A DNA stretch of 64,000 nt from positions 372,001 to 436,000 of the forward strand of contig VTFK01000281.1 of the NCBI GenBank assembly GCA_009617715.1. The letters run 5' to 3'. Origin of the DNA: Plectrocnemia conspersa. Lineage: Eukaryota; Arthropoda; Insecta; Trichoptera; Polycentropodidae. A model generated the notes under the pieces. The model saw only the letters and a program-made list of their open reading frames with translations. It was not told the origin of the DNA and did not search any database. Each line of letters starts with the position of its first letter. Position 1 is the first letter of the stretch. Shown here piece by piece: positions 52,519 to 64,000 of the stretch. A program made the translations under genes and the position numbers.

Positions 52519-52705
52519 ATAGATATATGTTGGTTGATACTATTGCAATTATCTAGTATAAATTCCATTAAAATTTCTATCTCCAAAATTGTGACTATGC
52601 TGGGCGAGATCGCTTTTCTCCGAGCAGTAGTGTAAAACTGGCGCAGGGATGGTTTCCGAATTATTCCTTTCTGCTACGGTGCTCATATGGTGGAGTCCCT
52701 TTCAG

Positions 52706-52735
52706 GATTTGCCTATGACCGTATGTTGTCCGCAG
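52706..52735 (+). other. possible 30-nt microexon
   Basis: The acceptor GAGTCCCTTTCAG ends at 52705 and the donor CAG|GTGGGTG starts at 52736. The 30 bases between are open in two frames (DLPMTVCCPQ in phase 0). A longer version from an upstream acceptor (52628) is closed in all frames. The evidence is only the splice-site match in a GC-elevated island (52590-52800), so chance is a serious alternative. Confidence 0.22.
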
Positions 52736-53689
52736 GTGGGTGGGCGTCTGCTAGTCTCTTCGAATGAAAGAGTTTCTCTGTATATTCAGGCTCGAAAAGC
52801 TTGCTGATAATTACAATCATACAGCGATCATCCATTTAAGCGTTGCACTCGCTTTTTAGAACAACAAAATATGTACATATACGCTTTTAAAAAGTGACAT
52901 TTGCTTGATGGACATCTTTTTCGAATTGTGCAACGGGAATGTTGTGACCTTATGGTGCTATTTGACTTCTGGCGGTATATTGTTTCTCATGACCGTTTCG
53001 TAACAAATAAATATTGTCTTAATGCACGGAAGAATCCTTACGTGTTATTAATTTGGCCCTTTTTTCTAGTCGTAACAAGGGCCTTTGTGTGATCCCACTA
53101 TTTTCTAGTTTATCCTTATTGATGAATGATCATTTTTATCACACATTTTAACGAGAATTTCAACAATAGCACCCCCCACAATGTCACAAAAACTAGTCTA
53201 TTTTTATCCCTTGCACATACAAAAAACGCTGTTTTAGCGGCATTGGCGAAAAGGAAGAACGGACAATAGAAAAATAGTTATGCATCTTAAAATTATATCT
53301 AATATAGTCAGCACAAGTAAAAAAATATTATGTGCCTAAGAATAAATCTAATTTATTTATTAGAAGAGTCTTAAAAAATATATTTCAGATAAAAACAAAG
53401 ATTCTAGTACAGCTCTAAATTGTCGAGATTGGTTAATAATCGAATAAGAGTAGCGACATTGCTCTCCTACCTTTTATCTATTTTTTTTCTGTAAAGTTTG
53501 CAATTATGCAATCGTATTGTCAATTTAAAAATTATATTTATATACTTAAAAAAAAATGCAATGTAATAATGCGGTTACGCAATTTATATCAAGTCAATGA
53601 ATTGCTCCACCTCTGTTCTCGACCTTAGCCGTCACGATCAACGACTGCGGTCGGTTTCCTGGTCGTTGATGCTCTCCCGGCATGTTGGA

Positions 53690-53730
53690 GATGGAAGATA
53701 AACTATAAGAGGATGGAAGATAAACTATAA
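53690..53730 (+). repeat. 22-bp tandem duplication
   Basis: GATGGAAGATAAACTATAA occurs twice with a period of 22 bases and GAG between. The copies are identical, so the duplication is recent. It lies at the edge of a GC-elevated island (53600-53700) that is not explained. Confidence 0.9.
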
Positions 53731-54659
53731 TGCAGAGCAAATAGACACTGTAATGATCTCTTTTTAATGATTTATATTTTTTTATGTTTAATTTATATTT
53801 GTTTTTTTTTATTTTTTCACTTATATTACTATAAATAACCCTGTTTTATTATATAAAAATATAATCATTTTAGAAAGTATTTATTAAATTTATGAATAAT
53901 AAAGTCATACATTGCCCTAGTTTACCACCTGTTATTTTTAAAATAAATATTCTTACAATACACAAAAAAAAATACAACGAAAGTTTTTTATTTTACTTAT
54001 ACACGAGTGTGCCTTAAAGGATATAATTTTTAATTTAAATACTGTCATCTTGACATGTTTTGACGAATTACATACTTTGTCTTCATAAAAATATAAAAAA
54101 TATAAGAATCCATCATTGTATCTTTTATACTAAACATCATTGTTTTAGAATTATTATATTAAATATAATAAAAAAAATATATTATTTTATTATAAGGTAT
54201 ACATTATTGTATATATAATATAATTGAATCCAATCTATTTTACACCGTTACTATTTATATTTTCACATTGTCAAAATTGATATTCTGAACCATTATCGGG
54301 TTTTTCCAATCCGTTTCGGTTTACCATTGCTCCGATACAAAGGGCCTGCTCTGACCGTTCGTTGCCTTTATTCGGTCCGACGAATGGAAACTGAAGCTTT
54401 TCACGGTCTGACTTTTTAAAAATCTCCTTTTCCCGATTTCGGAAAAACACCTGCTACGATACATAACAAATATAGAGACAAAGCATTTCGAAAATTTGAA
54501 TTGTATATTCGGCGTATGCAGTCGGGCTTATAAACTTTGCGAATAAATTCAACCGACAGCGCCGAAAGCAATTTCTAAAACTGACTTTCCCACTGCGGCT
54601 GCAACGGAAAACTTACAGTTTCATATAATATTTATGCGACCTCTTCTCTTTCGTTTCAG

Positions 54660-54719
54660 ACAAACCATGCGAGTAATATGCGACGTGAAAAGGGACGACC
54701 TTTAAGATGCACACGAGTC
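54660..54719 (+). CDS. candidate 60-nt internal exon, product unknown
   Basis: The acceptor CCTCTTCTCTTTCGTTTCAG ending at 54659 is close to ideal. The donor GTAAGTAT beginning at 54720 matches the U1 consensus at every intron position. The segment between is exactly 60 nt. The first frame is open and phase 0 to phase 0 (TNHASNMRREKGRPLRCTRV); the other two have stops. The peptide is basic and has a KGRPLR string that slightly recalls an AT-hook core, far too little to assign. It sits at the end of a GC-elevated island (54280-54740). A 5' UTR or non-coding RNA exon is also possible. If it belongs with the 23.03 kb candidate, further exons must lie between, because the phases do not join directly. 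Confidence 0.42.
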
Positions 54720-54725
54720 GTAAGT

Positions 54726-56505
54726 ATGACATTCACATAAATACTAGATAATCCTTTCTCCATGTACTGAGTGGTGACTTAAATGTCTAGACATATGAAA
54801 AAATTAGTTGAAGAAATATTCTATTCTATAGAACAAGAAAAAGCAAAATCGTAATTATTTGTTCTAGAATACTCGAAAAATATGTCTAGTACTTTAGTAA
54901 CAAAAGTTCATGCTTTGTTAAACGCTATTTTTTACGAATTCGTAAGTAATAACGTACGATCATCAACTCTTATTTTATCTTAATATTATATAATATAATT
55001 ATTTCTTACATACTTTTTTATTAATTCGTGAGTATTTTTAACATAAATTATTTCTGCTTAAAATTCACGATAGCATTAAGTCTGTTCATAACGTCATTGC
55101 CATAAGCACAAAACATATTTGCGATGATTTTCAGCAGAAGTTTCGACTTTGGCACAGAAAAAACGGTGTTAAATTATCGTTACGCCCATTTTATACATTT
55201 ACTAAAAGCACGGTGTTGCTGTAACTGAGTAAAAAGACCCTACCCTATTCACTTTACGAATATCCCTAAAATAAATTACTTTAAATACTTCAATTGCTCC
55301 CATTGAAACTGTCGCTTTTTGAAACATGTTAATTTCTAGGCCGAACCAGTCGCAACAATTTCGGCTAGCGAAATTTATTGCGCAAAGTTGTGCCGTTTAC
55401 CGAATTGAAGATTTCCTAAATGTTGTGGTGGGAATTTTCCTCTACAAAATAGCCAATTTGGTTAACCGAAGTCGAGATATAATGTCCTTGTTGCGGCTCT
55501 GTTGAAAGCAAATTGTTTTGCGAACATAAATTAAAACGTATAAATGACACAAGAGTGTTAACAAGAATATATTATATAGATCATCAAAATATACTACGAT
55601 CATATGGTTTTACAATAATATCACATAAAGTATACATATGTCAAGAAAACTTTATATACAACTTTGTATAAAGTATATCAATATATTGCCCCCTTTTAAA
55701 CCATATAATATATTATTATGCAACTAAATAATTAATTATTTTAATACAAAATCACTTAAATATACTATACTCAATCTTATAATTATTGCCAACGAACACT
55801 TTTATTAGGTATGATTATATAAAAAAATATTTCAACCAATTTTTAAATAATAAATGTTGGAGAACTTTAAAATAAAACGGTCAGTACTATTCTATATGAG
55901 CAATTAATTATTATATGTGGGAAGTAACTTTTATGACAAACGGTCAATAAAGTTTGATTGCAGCTTTTACTTGTAATAACGACACTACTAAACTATTGAT
56001 TTTGTTTTTGTATATTATATATATTTTTATCTAAATAAACTAAATTTATTTTCATAAAACTATTTTGCAATACACATTTCCTGGCAACACAAATTTTACT
56101 GTTAAAACATCAATGTTCAAAAAAAGTATTGAAGTCATTCTTACTATCATTTTACATATGTTAAAATAAAAATCAAATGTCTCGCATGTATATTGGGACT
56201 AAGCAATTGCGTTAATATTTTGAAATATGTTATGGATCACCTATTATCACATCCATCCGTGTATGACTCAAAAGCACACATAACTACCGAAAAATCACTA
56301 CATTTTGTGTGGAAAGGATGTGCAATAGACGTGTTTTACTCTGCGTAGAAGAGTATTGTTATTCTACTCCTTTGTTAAAGATCGACGGAGTGGCCATCTG
56401 TCCGTTTCACTTTGTGTGGCAAAAAGCGATGCAGTTTTTCTGATAACATCCTCATTTACGATTCGCCAAAGCTCTCTCAAACCAGCAATTTAAAAAATGT
56501 GACAC
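54726..56505. other. AT-rich DNA with GC islands
   Basis: Blocks at 55050-55240, 55300-55510 and 56220-56480 are GC-elevated. No splice pair or protein motif was recognised in the first two. The last adjoins a possible Tc1 fragment. Confidence 0.35.
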
Positions 56506-56650
56506 TTGCTCACAGTGAAGAGACAGATTGCACGAAGCACGGCATTGAATCGTCCAGTAACAGCACGACAGATCACAGCTGACAATACAAAACTCCAGCG
56601 AAGACTCCAAATTTCAAGATCTGCTTGTGTGTGGCATCTACATTTTCATA
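56506..56650 (+). pseudogene. possible N-terminal (HTH) fragment of a Tc1-type transposase
   Basis: The frame reads TVKRQIARSTALNRPVTARQ followed by ITADN...LQRRLQISR. This resembles the second helix-turn-helix of Tc1 enzymes (R.I.R.AL.N...TAR.I......R.RRL...GL). No catalytic part follows in the next kilobase and the similarity is moderate. It could be a relic of the same broad group as the 18.3 kb fossil or a chance match in a GC-elevated patch. Confidence 0.4.
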
Positions 56651-59210
56651 TATATGCGGCAATTTATATTTATAAAATAAACTGTTACTAGCTTTTCCAC
56701 CGTCTATTTTTACGCAAAGTCCTTTCGGCTTCAAAAATACTAAAAATGATGACATACTAAAATTTAATAAATCATAGAATACAAAATAATATTATTATAT
56801 AATATTGTAGTCCTGATACCGTTATATTATATTAACAAAATAAAGCATAACTTTTTCTTAAATTAGTATGCAATATATACTACTATATAAAATCATAATT
56901 ATTTTTTTTATTGAAAAAAATATTCTTAAATATCTAGTTTGTTAATTTATGTACGTCACATAAAACAATTATTATTATTAATAGATATCTTATTTCTGTA
57001 ACAAAAACTTTAAGTGTAATCTGTAAAGGTATATTATTGTTGAAATAATCCATATGATGGATATACACCAACATATCTAATAAAAAATGATAAAAACTAA
57101 TATCGTTTCCAAAATACATATCGGACACCCTTAAAAATGAGGGTACATTGTTATTGTGTATATTTCCCACGGTTATGTGCCACAAGTGTCCCCGCAAACG
57201 TTTCATTTCTCTCTCGAAACATTACATTTGACCTTATGGTCGTATGAGGCGCAATCTTGCTCATTGAAAATGCGCCCTTTTAATATCCTCAATACACCGT
57301 CGTGTTCCGGCTTCCGTTTCGCACACGCATTAAACTGAATAAATATTATATTAAAATACAACCGGAGATCAGTAGACCCTCGAGGAGATAAAGGCCCGCG
57401 ATATAATCGGCCAAAACATTTTAATACGTCCGTATAACGAGCCTACGTTACAGTTTAACGACGCCACTAAACCAGCTCTCGCTGGAGCAAAAAACTGGAA
57501 CGTAACGATCACAGTGTAAAATTTAATTTTGCAATTCGAAACGAGAATAGCAAAAAATAACGACGGCAAATATACAAGTATGTATATTTTTTTTTAATTT
57601 TCAAAGCTGTGTTAAATTTTTCATACGCTATCAAGGCGCGAATTTCAACCCCCTAACGATTCGTTACAAAGTTACACTTTTTTTAATCGTGCAGATTTTG
57701 TCACGTCAACGTATATAAAAATAGATGATATTGTTATAGAATTTAACTATGTATACTCTAGGAAAATATTATTTTATATGACATAATTTATCCTTGTTTT
57801 AATAAATATGTTATAAAAATAACTTTCACAGAATATAAATTATCACTCGTTATACCAGGGAGATGATATATAGGAATTATGTGAAAATGGTACGAGAGAA
57901 AATAGGCGAAGATCTTGATCCCTAGGGACAGGTTTTTGTTTATTATCTAGCGAAAATTATTGCTGTCTCATAATTTAATTGTTTATTAAAAATATTATAA
58001 AGCACATAAACATAAAAAAAAAAATATTTCGTAATACAGCGATTTTAAACTATATGGTAAAGTCTGTTTATATAATTATAATGTAAAAAAATCAATATGA
58101 CTGAAATATTATTTTTTAAAGAAATCTAAAATATGTAGTATAGTTGCACATATAAAATAATTTTTATATTTTATACTAATTGCGTTACTTGCGTCATTAT
58201 AAAGAGCAGCTTTTTCAAAAGCATCAAGTAATTTACTTTCTAAAATAATTTAAATATTTTCGGCATTTTAGACCACAATAACAGACGTATAAGTAAATAT
58301 TTTGATTCATATATTTTAAAAATAAGTATAAGATTACTCCTGAGATATAAATTTTCTTTCAAGACATATTTATATCGGTTTTCTGTCAATATATGTTCCC
58401 CAAAGGATTATATGTATAAACTAGATACTGAACATTAGTCGAATGTCATGTTATAATATTTTCCCATGACATCCTTTTATTAAAATACATCACAAACTGG
58501 TATAGCTTTGTTATTGTTGTTTCCATCTACGAGACCCGACACGTATCCCACACGCGATTGTTATGATTTTCATAATCGTTTGTTGTGTTACATAAATTAT
58601 TCGGTACAATAACCGACGGAAGAATTTGTTAGTTAACAACTAAGTTTGTCCAATACAAGCATCGTTAACAAGTCACGATTGCCATTACGCTAATGAATCA
58701 ATTAGAAAAACAGCTTCAGCTCTACTTTTCTTCGAATTAACTAACAACGCGCTTCGGATAACTTATTCTGAAATATTCTATGAACTATTTTCTACTAAAT
58801 AAAATATATATATTGTGCTTATAAATCAATACGTTAATACAGCGCAATATTCAACTCCACCTGGTGATACGTCAGCATATTCAACTGTATTTTTTCTTAG
58901 TATACGTTTCACGCTGCCCTACGTAATCTATTAATCTGGCATATCGAACCCTTTGGACCTTCGTCCTTTTTTTATCCTCAGATATCGGTAACCAACGCAG
59001 AGAAGTACGTCTTCCCTTCTCACTTTTTGTTACAGAGAATTTTATGTGTACGATTTGAAGTTCATTTTGCATGTGTCAATATGAATGCGCGAACAATATT
59101 TCATCTTTGCTTCATAAAAATGTATAAAAATACTTTTCTTTTAGATATATTATCTTTTTACGTGAAATGTTTTTTTAAAATACACGAGAATATTACAATT
59201 ATTACATATT
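56651..59210. other. AT-rich DNA with GC islands, unassigned
   Basis: Islands lie at 57120-57340, 57370-57680 and 58500-59060. Within the last, a minus-strand ATG frame of 63 codons (58881-59072) encodes a strongly basic peptide without known relatives. No promoter, splice or codon evidence raises it above the background of similar frames. Confidence 0.35.
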
Positions 59211-59917
59211 ATTTATTTTATTTATTTTATTAATTTATTTAGCTTAATAGCTAATCTTTACATCTAACAAATTTAGTAAACATATATAAAAATATATAAA
59301 AAATACATAACAGAAAGAAAAAATGAAAATATACAATAATAAAGTCTTAATATTATAATTTATTTCTATATGTACGAAGGTGTTTTTTTATTCCATTTAT
59401 GAAACCCGTTATATTTTTGCTGTTTCGGATTTCTCTTGGAAGCCTATTATATAAATCAAAACCTCCGTACATAATTCCCCTAGCCGTACTCGTTTTCTTA
59501 TACTTAATTTTCTTTAAATTTTCTCTATTTCTAGTATTATATTTATGTACATCTTTATTTCTTATTAAATACTTATTAAAATATTTTGGTAATATATTAT
59601 TTTCTAACTTATATATAAATACTAAAACATTCATACTCAATATTTCTTGAACATTCAACCATTCTAATCTATCAATCATACTTTTACAAATAGTTAATCT
59701 ATTTTTATTTAAAATTACTCTCATTGCCCTATTTTGTAATTTTTTGCAACATTTGTTTATCTAATTTATTTAACATATTTAATAGTGTTGCACAATAATT
59801 AAAATGGGGCAATATTATACTATTATAAATTATTTTTTTTGTATTTATACTTAATATATTTCTTAATCTAGATAATAAACCTATTTTTCTACTATTTTTT
59901 TTAATATGTAATTACAA
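59211..59917 (-). mobile_element. 5'-truncated LINE (jockey/CR1-type), copy 2
   Basis: Inverted relative to copy 1 at 10970-11740, and truncated about 60 bases further in: homology ends at 59917, inside ATTACATATTAAAAAAA. It has the same 3' UTR (AGCTATTAAGCTAAATAAAT and upstream) and a similar TAAA-type tail ending near 59211. Over the shared 123-codon frame the two proteins differ at nine positions (about 93 % identity by my count). Different 5' ends show two independent insertions rather than one duplicated insertion. Confidence 0.92.
59353..59917 (-). pseudogene. LINE reverse transcriptase C-terminus, copy 2
   Basis: The frame 59724-59353 starts MRVILNKNRLTICKS and ends LPREIRNSKNITGF...YRNKL. 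Upstream, the part corresponding to the first ORF of copy 1 is shifted: the A run after ATGTTGC is one base too short to join the two halves. A second A run near 59893-59900 is also one base shorter than in copy 1. Frameshifts in both copies therefore fall at homopolymers. The catalytic core is absent through truncation. Confidence 0.9.
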
Positions 59918-60458
59918 AATACATTTTGAAAAATATTCTATGAAATAATACAGGTATTAATTTCATATAAATTTCGACAATAACAGACAGCAACGCAACT
60001 AACTTTTCATCTGTCATTTGCAGTATATTTTCGCTCTCATTTATATATTGTTTTGTAAAAATAAAATATATAACTAATACTACACTACAATTATTAATAA
60101 ATATGTTTTTTACACTGTAAATATACAAAATAATTTAATTCTTTTTTTATAACATACTTCAATGGATTATCAAACCATAATTTATTATTATTACTTTTGT
60201 AGTAAATTAAACAGAACGTATGTAAGTTTACAGGAATAAATACTTTGTCCCCAGAATTTTATTTATGTTATATTAAAATTAGTGATTCGTATGTGTATAT
60301 TATTTAGAGCCGTCCCATTAATTATATTATATATTTTTTTGCTCATATATTATATTTTCTAGTTATTAGAATATTTTTATACCTAATATGTATGACCTAG
60401 CTTGATTCAAATTAATTATCACGATATGTATCCGAGAGATAAGAAAAATCTAGGAAAA

Positions 60459-60488
60459 TGTGATATTCGAATCTGTGATATTCGAATC
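60459..60488 (+). repeat. 15-bp perfect tandem duplication
   Basis: Two adjacent identical copies of TGTGATATTCGAATC. It is a small recent duplication in otherwise unremarkable sequence. Confidence 0.9.
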
Positions 60489-62924
60489 GAAATTTTAATT
60501 ATATAATTATCACTAATTTTAAACAGGTATTAATCACTGACACTACTAGTCTATTGTTCTGTTCCAAAATTTGTATGTTTCAGTCATTTTATTTCATGTT
60601 TAACTACATATTCCTAAATTATTTCGGTAATACATTTATAATCAGTCATTATGTATTTCTTCCTTAATAAGTAAAAATGTGCATCAGTTATTATACGTAG
60701 GAATTTATTTTATTTAATTTTTTAATACAGCCCCAAAATTAGATGCCATGTGTATAATTTCTTTAAATTGTAGACATTTACTTTAATAAATTAAAATTTA
60801 TTTTAGTAAAGGTTGATTTTAAAGAATCTGCTATTCAATCGAATTTGTTCTGATTTTTGTGTAATATTATGTTTTAGATAAATATTAAATAACGGTATGA
60901 TCCGAGATTATTTTCTGATTTTCTTTAAGAAATTTGTATTTTATAGAGTAGTTTTAAGGTTTTTACTATTTTGGCACAAAGAAAATGTAACGTGGATTGA
61001 TTTAAATTCATTGAACTTTATTTTCTTAGTGATATATTTTCATATGCCTATTGCAAATAATTAACTGCTTCGGTTTGTGTTTTACATATTATGTAGTAAA
61101 TTTTTCGATGATCATTTATTCTGTTTTTACTATTTCATCTATATAAAATAAATCCTAAAACGCTACTTATGCTAGAGCTGAAGTAATTATTTTTGCAATA
61201 ATTTTCAATAATTTTCTGGATTTATTTTATTAATATTGTAGTTCATTGTTTTAACACCATAACTAACTCCTTTAACTTCTAATTATTATACTTAGTAGGG
61301 TGTTTATTTTTTAAATTAAAATTTAGTCATGTTAATTGATTATGAACTTGAAATAGTCTTAATATTAATTTGGAAACGTGCAAATAATAAACGATTTTAA
61401 CAAATCAACTAACATTGTAATAAATATCTTTACGGATATTATATTTAACAAAAAATATCTAAAGCATAAGTTATAACTTTTATTATTTTCTAATTAATTT
61501 AAACTTGCTAAAATGTTATTTAAAGCAAAATAAACAATAAAAGTGAGACAAACAGCAACATTAATTGCTTATGTTATGAATTTTAAATCTTTAAATCTTG
61601 CATTTAAACTCCCATAAATGTAACACTTATATATTGTATAGACTTCTTAGTTTCTAATCAATATAATCAAAACAATATTGGCAAAATAGTTGTAAATTCT
61701 ATTTCAAATAATTCTTTAAACACTATGATGCTTTTTTAATCCAGTGATTTTTTTCTATTTTAATAACTCTTTTTTACCGTTTATTGGATATTCTATGTAT
61801 TATTGTAATATTATATTTACATTTTTTATATTTTTATTTTTTCATTAAAACAGCTTCTAAACTTTATATATAATTTGCTATTGTTTACAATTTTTGTCTT
61901 TACTTTGAATTAATAATATAAATCGCTTTATATCATATATACAGTATGGATTTTATGCAAACTTAAATTATAACCCTTGCAACGTGCATATAGCAGCAAA
62001 TTATTAATTTTCAAAATAGTTGTTACCTCTGATTATGCACTTATTGCATCTGCGTACTCACAACATTGCTAATATAATTTATATAATTAATGTCTAGTTA
62101 AAATAATTAAACTAGTGTTAAACCACAAGCACTAATTAATATCTAAAAGTATTGTTATAACACCAGACTGAAATTTATGTTCATTACATATTTTATATTG
62201 ATACTCCTACTGCAAAAAATACATATGCAAACCTAAATTTATTTTTTAAAATATTTATTTAGCTCACGTGAAACATTTGTTTTTGATACGCAAAAAGTAT
62301 TAGTTATGGAGTATTTATTAATCTAATCTACTCGATATTTGTCCAGTTACCGATATTCGCTTATCTTATCATCGTATATATATAATAAAGTAATTAATTG
62401 CATTGATTTTGAGCACATTGGCTAAAAATACAGAGCTTATCGGTTTAATAAATTTCACTGTATTTTTTATTTTTTCAAGAAAAAATGTTTTACATTTTTC
62501 GACTGGACCTTTCTTTTTAAACGATTGGCTGCTGAATGAACCATTTCAAACAAAGCCTCCCTTTCATACGCTTCAGTGACAATTCTCAGATAGCGTTACT
62601 TTTTCTGCAACCCTAAAATAAAATCCGTCTCGTTATAAACTGTATCAGGAGAATCATAACATAATACTTTATCGCAAGTCGTAACGCACACCCGAATGCG
62701 GACAAGAAAGTGTGTCGCTTTGCACTTAAATATCCCCCGAGTATATCCTTGTTATTTATTAATGAGCTTTTCTCGGTCTAAAGCTCTTCCAGCTTAAGTT
62801 TTCGGGAGCTCATCGACGGGAAGTGGGCTTTTGAAGAAATTTTACGATTTCATCCGGCAACTGGCTGTGGATGAGCTCACTTTATAATTGTCTAATATTT
62901 ATGGGTTACCGGCTTGCCCTTTGA

Positions 62925-62944
62925 CGTCGTAAAACCTTACGACG
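62925..62944. repeat. perfect 8-bp CpG-containing hairpin
   Basis: CGTCGTAA and TTACGACG are reverse complements around AACC. Further out ACCGG and CCGGT also pair, though with unequal spacing. The block is GC-elevated and non-coding. Confidence 0.65.
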
Positions 62945-64000
62945 ACCGGTGTTTTGTGTGCTTTCTCTCAGGTGCAAACACTCGAGTTTTTGAAGAATAA
63001 ATTAATTAATTAAGCGTAATTTTACACGGAACAAAGTAGGATTTAATAGACTTTTATGTAAAAAAACAACGTATATAGGTTAAAAATTATATATTATTAT
63101 CCGTTTTAATTATTAAAAGTGTGTTGTTATGAAATTCTAGAACTCGACCGTTTTTAGTGTAAAACTATTATACTTATACACCCAACTTACAGTGCGGTGT
63201 TTAGAGAAAATTGAACTAAAAAAATATATTTATCACAAAAGATTATATCTAGGGCACTTCGCTATCTAAAGCTTCATGCTCCGTTTAACAGGATATCAAT
63301 GAAACATTTTAATATAATGATTAATATGCGTGCATTTAACATGACAATGGTTTGTACAAAAATTCAAAATAGCCTATTTAGACTAAAAAATATATAAAAA
63401 TGAAATTAAATACTCTTGAATTTCTTAAATTGATTAAATTTTATATTATACACACCTGACTATTTAAAGGTTAAATTAGCTTATTCAGAAAATAAATTAG
63501 GTGATAATTGAAACAAGCCTTAACTTCTTAACAAAGTTTGATAGAAACAAAATTTAAAATGAAATTTATTCCAATTTGTTACCCTTCTCTCTTTGTCATA
63601 ATATATTTAATTAAAAAGTTATATTTTTAGTCGAATATAAAGTCAAAAGTTATGATCGACCACTTACGTCGTTAAAATTAGTTTAAATATATATAATTAT
63701 TATTCCTTATATTTCACTAAAGAAATCCATCCAAACTTACTTTGATCTACAATTTTATCTAACACAATACATATAACCTTATTGAACAAATTTTATTTTG
63801 CCGTGCTTTTGGAAGCTGTCCAAAATACAAGTGTCGCTTTCAATACCTTACGAAATATTTTTTTCATTTGCAGCATTTCATTTAGTATTCTTGCTCCATC
63901 AAAATGTAATTTATATCAGTTTTCAATAATATTTATGATAAACTAAATATAAATTCCATGAAAATACATATTTTTAAATGAAATTTCTTACGCTCGCTTA

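Larger units (their letters stand above)
59918..64000. other. AT-rich DNA with a GC island at 62.48-63.0 kb
   Basis: Most of the stretch is featureless. At 60459-60488 a 15-base unit (TGTGATATTCGAATC) is duplicated in tandem without change. In the 62.5-63.0 kb island a hairpin lies at 62925-62944 (CGTCGTAA AACC TTACGACG), with an acceptor-like TTTCTCTCAG just after it near 62966. Its following frame closes within 14 codons. Nothing coding is supported. Confidence 0.4.

Noticed and set aside
58881..59072. Basic 63-residue ATG frame on the minus strand
   Set aside because: It has a proper ATG and balanced codons, but no acceptor, donor or recognised relative. Several frames of this length are expected in 64 kb.
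1..64000. CRISPR arrays, rRNA genes, intact tRNAs, LTR retrotransposons, prokaryotic operons
   Set aside because: Searched for by eye; no regularly spaced repeats, no long terminal repeats, no rRNA-like blocks and no ribosome-binding-site/ORF organisation were seen.

Overview
This is a very AT-rich (roughly 70 % or more) eukaryotic window with no complete protein-coding gene. Three things suggest an insect, most likely a moth or butterfly: the base composition, the decayed jockey/CR1-type LINEs together with mariner and Tc1 transposons, and splice signals typical of animals. The species cannot be fixed from the sequence, and the window is best read as intergenic or long-intron DNA.

Layout. 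1-6.5 kb is AT-rich DNA with two GC-elevated islands. A mariner transposase fossil lies on the minus strand at 6.54-7.16 kb. A 5'-truncated, fairly young LINE lies on the plus strand at 10.97-11.74 kb, and a second copy of the same family lies on the minus strand at 59.2-59.9 kb. A (TA)n microsatellite sits at 14.0 kb, a second mariner-type fossil (+) at 15.4-15.8 kb and a Tc1 fossil (+) at 18.27-18.43 kb. A possible 43-nt exon with strong splice sites is at 23.03 kb. Locally duplicated non-coding repeats are at 25.6-26.2 kb and 32.5-33.1 kb. The best candidate protein-coding exon (minus strand, 194 nt, ends in a stop) is at 32.23-32.42 kb. A different, heavily decayed LINE reverse transcriptase (+) is at 33.5-34.1 kb. 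SINE-like and TIR-like remnants are at 38.6-38.9 kb, another Tc1/mariner-superfamily transposase end (-) at 39.69-39.87 kb and a third LINE reverse transcriptase fossil (-) at 42.24-42.9 kb. A dispersed repeat with three recognisable copies occurs at 43.1, 45.2 and 52.5 kb. A 23-bp hairpin is at 46.76 kb. Candidate small exons on the plus strand are at 52.7 and 54.66 kb, and a Tc1 N-terminal fragment is possible at 56.5 kb.

How it fits together. I see no operon, CRISPR array, rRNA or intact tRNA gene, and no convincing new biological system. The main content is a layered record of transposon decay: at least four LINE insertions from three lineages and at least four DNA-transposon fossils. Most have no long open frame and show only as broken motif strings. 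Scattered among them are a few short segments with good splice sites, which may be exons of one or two large genes, and about twenty GC-elevated islands that may be regulatory or conserved non-coding DNA. All family assignments come from reading translated motifs by eye; no database search was run.
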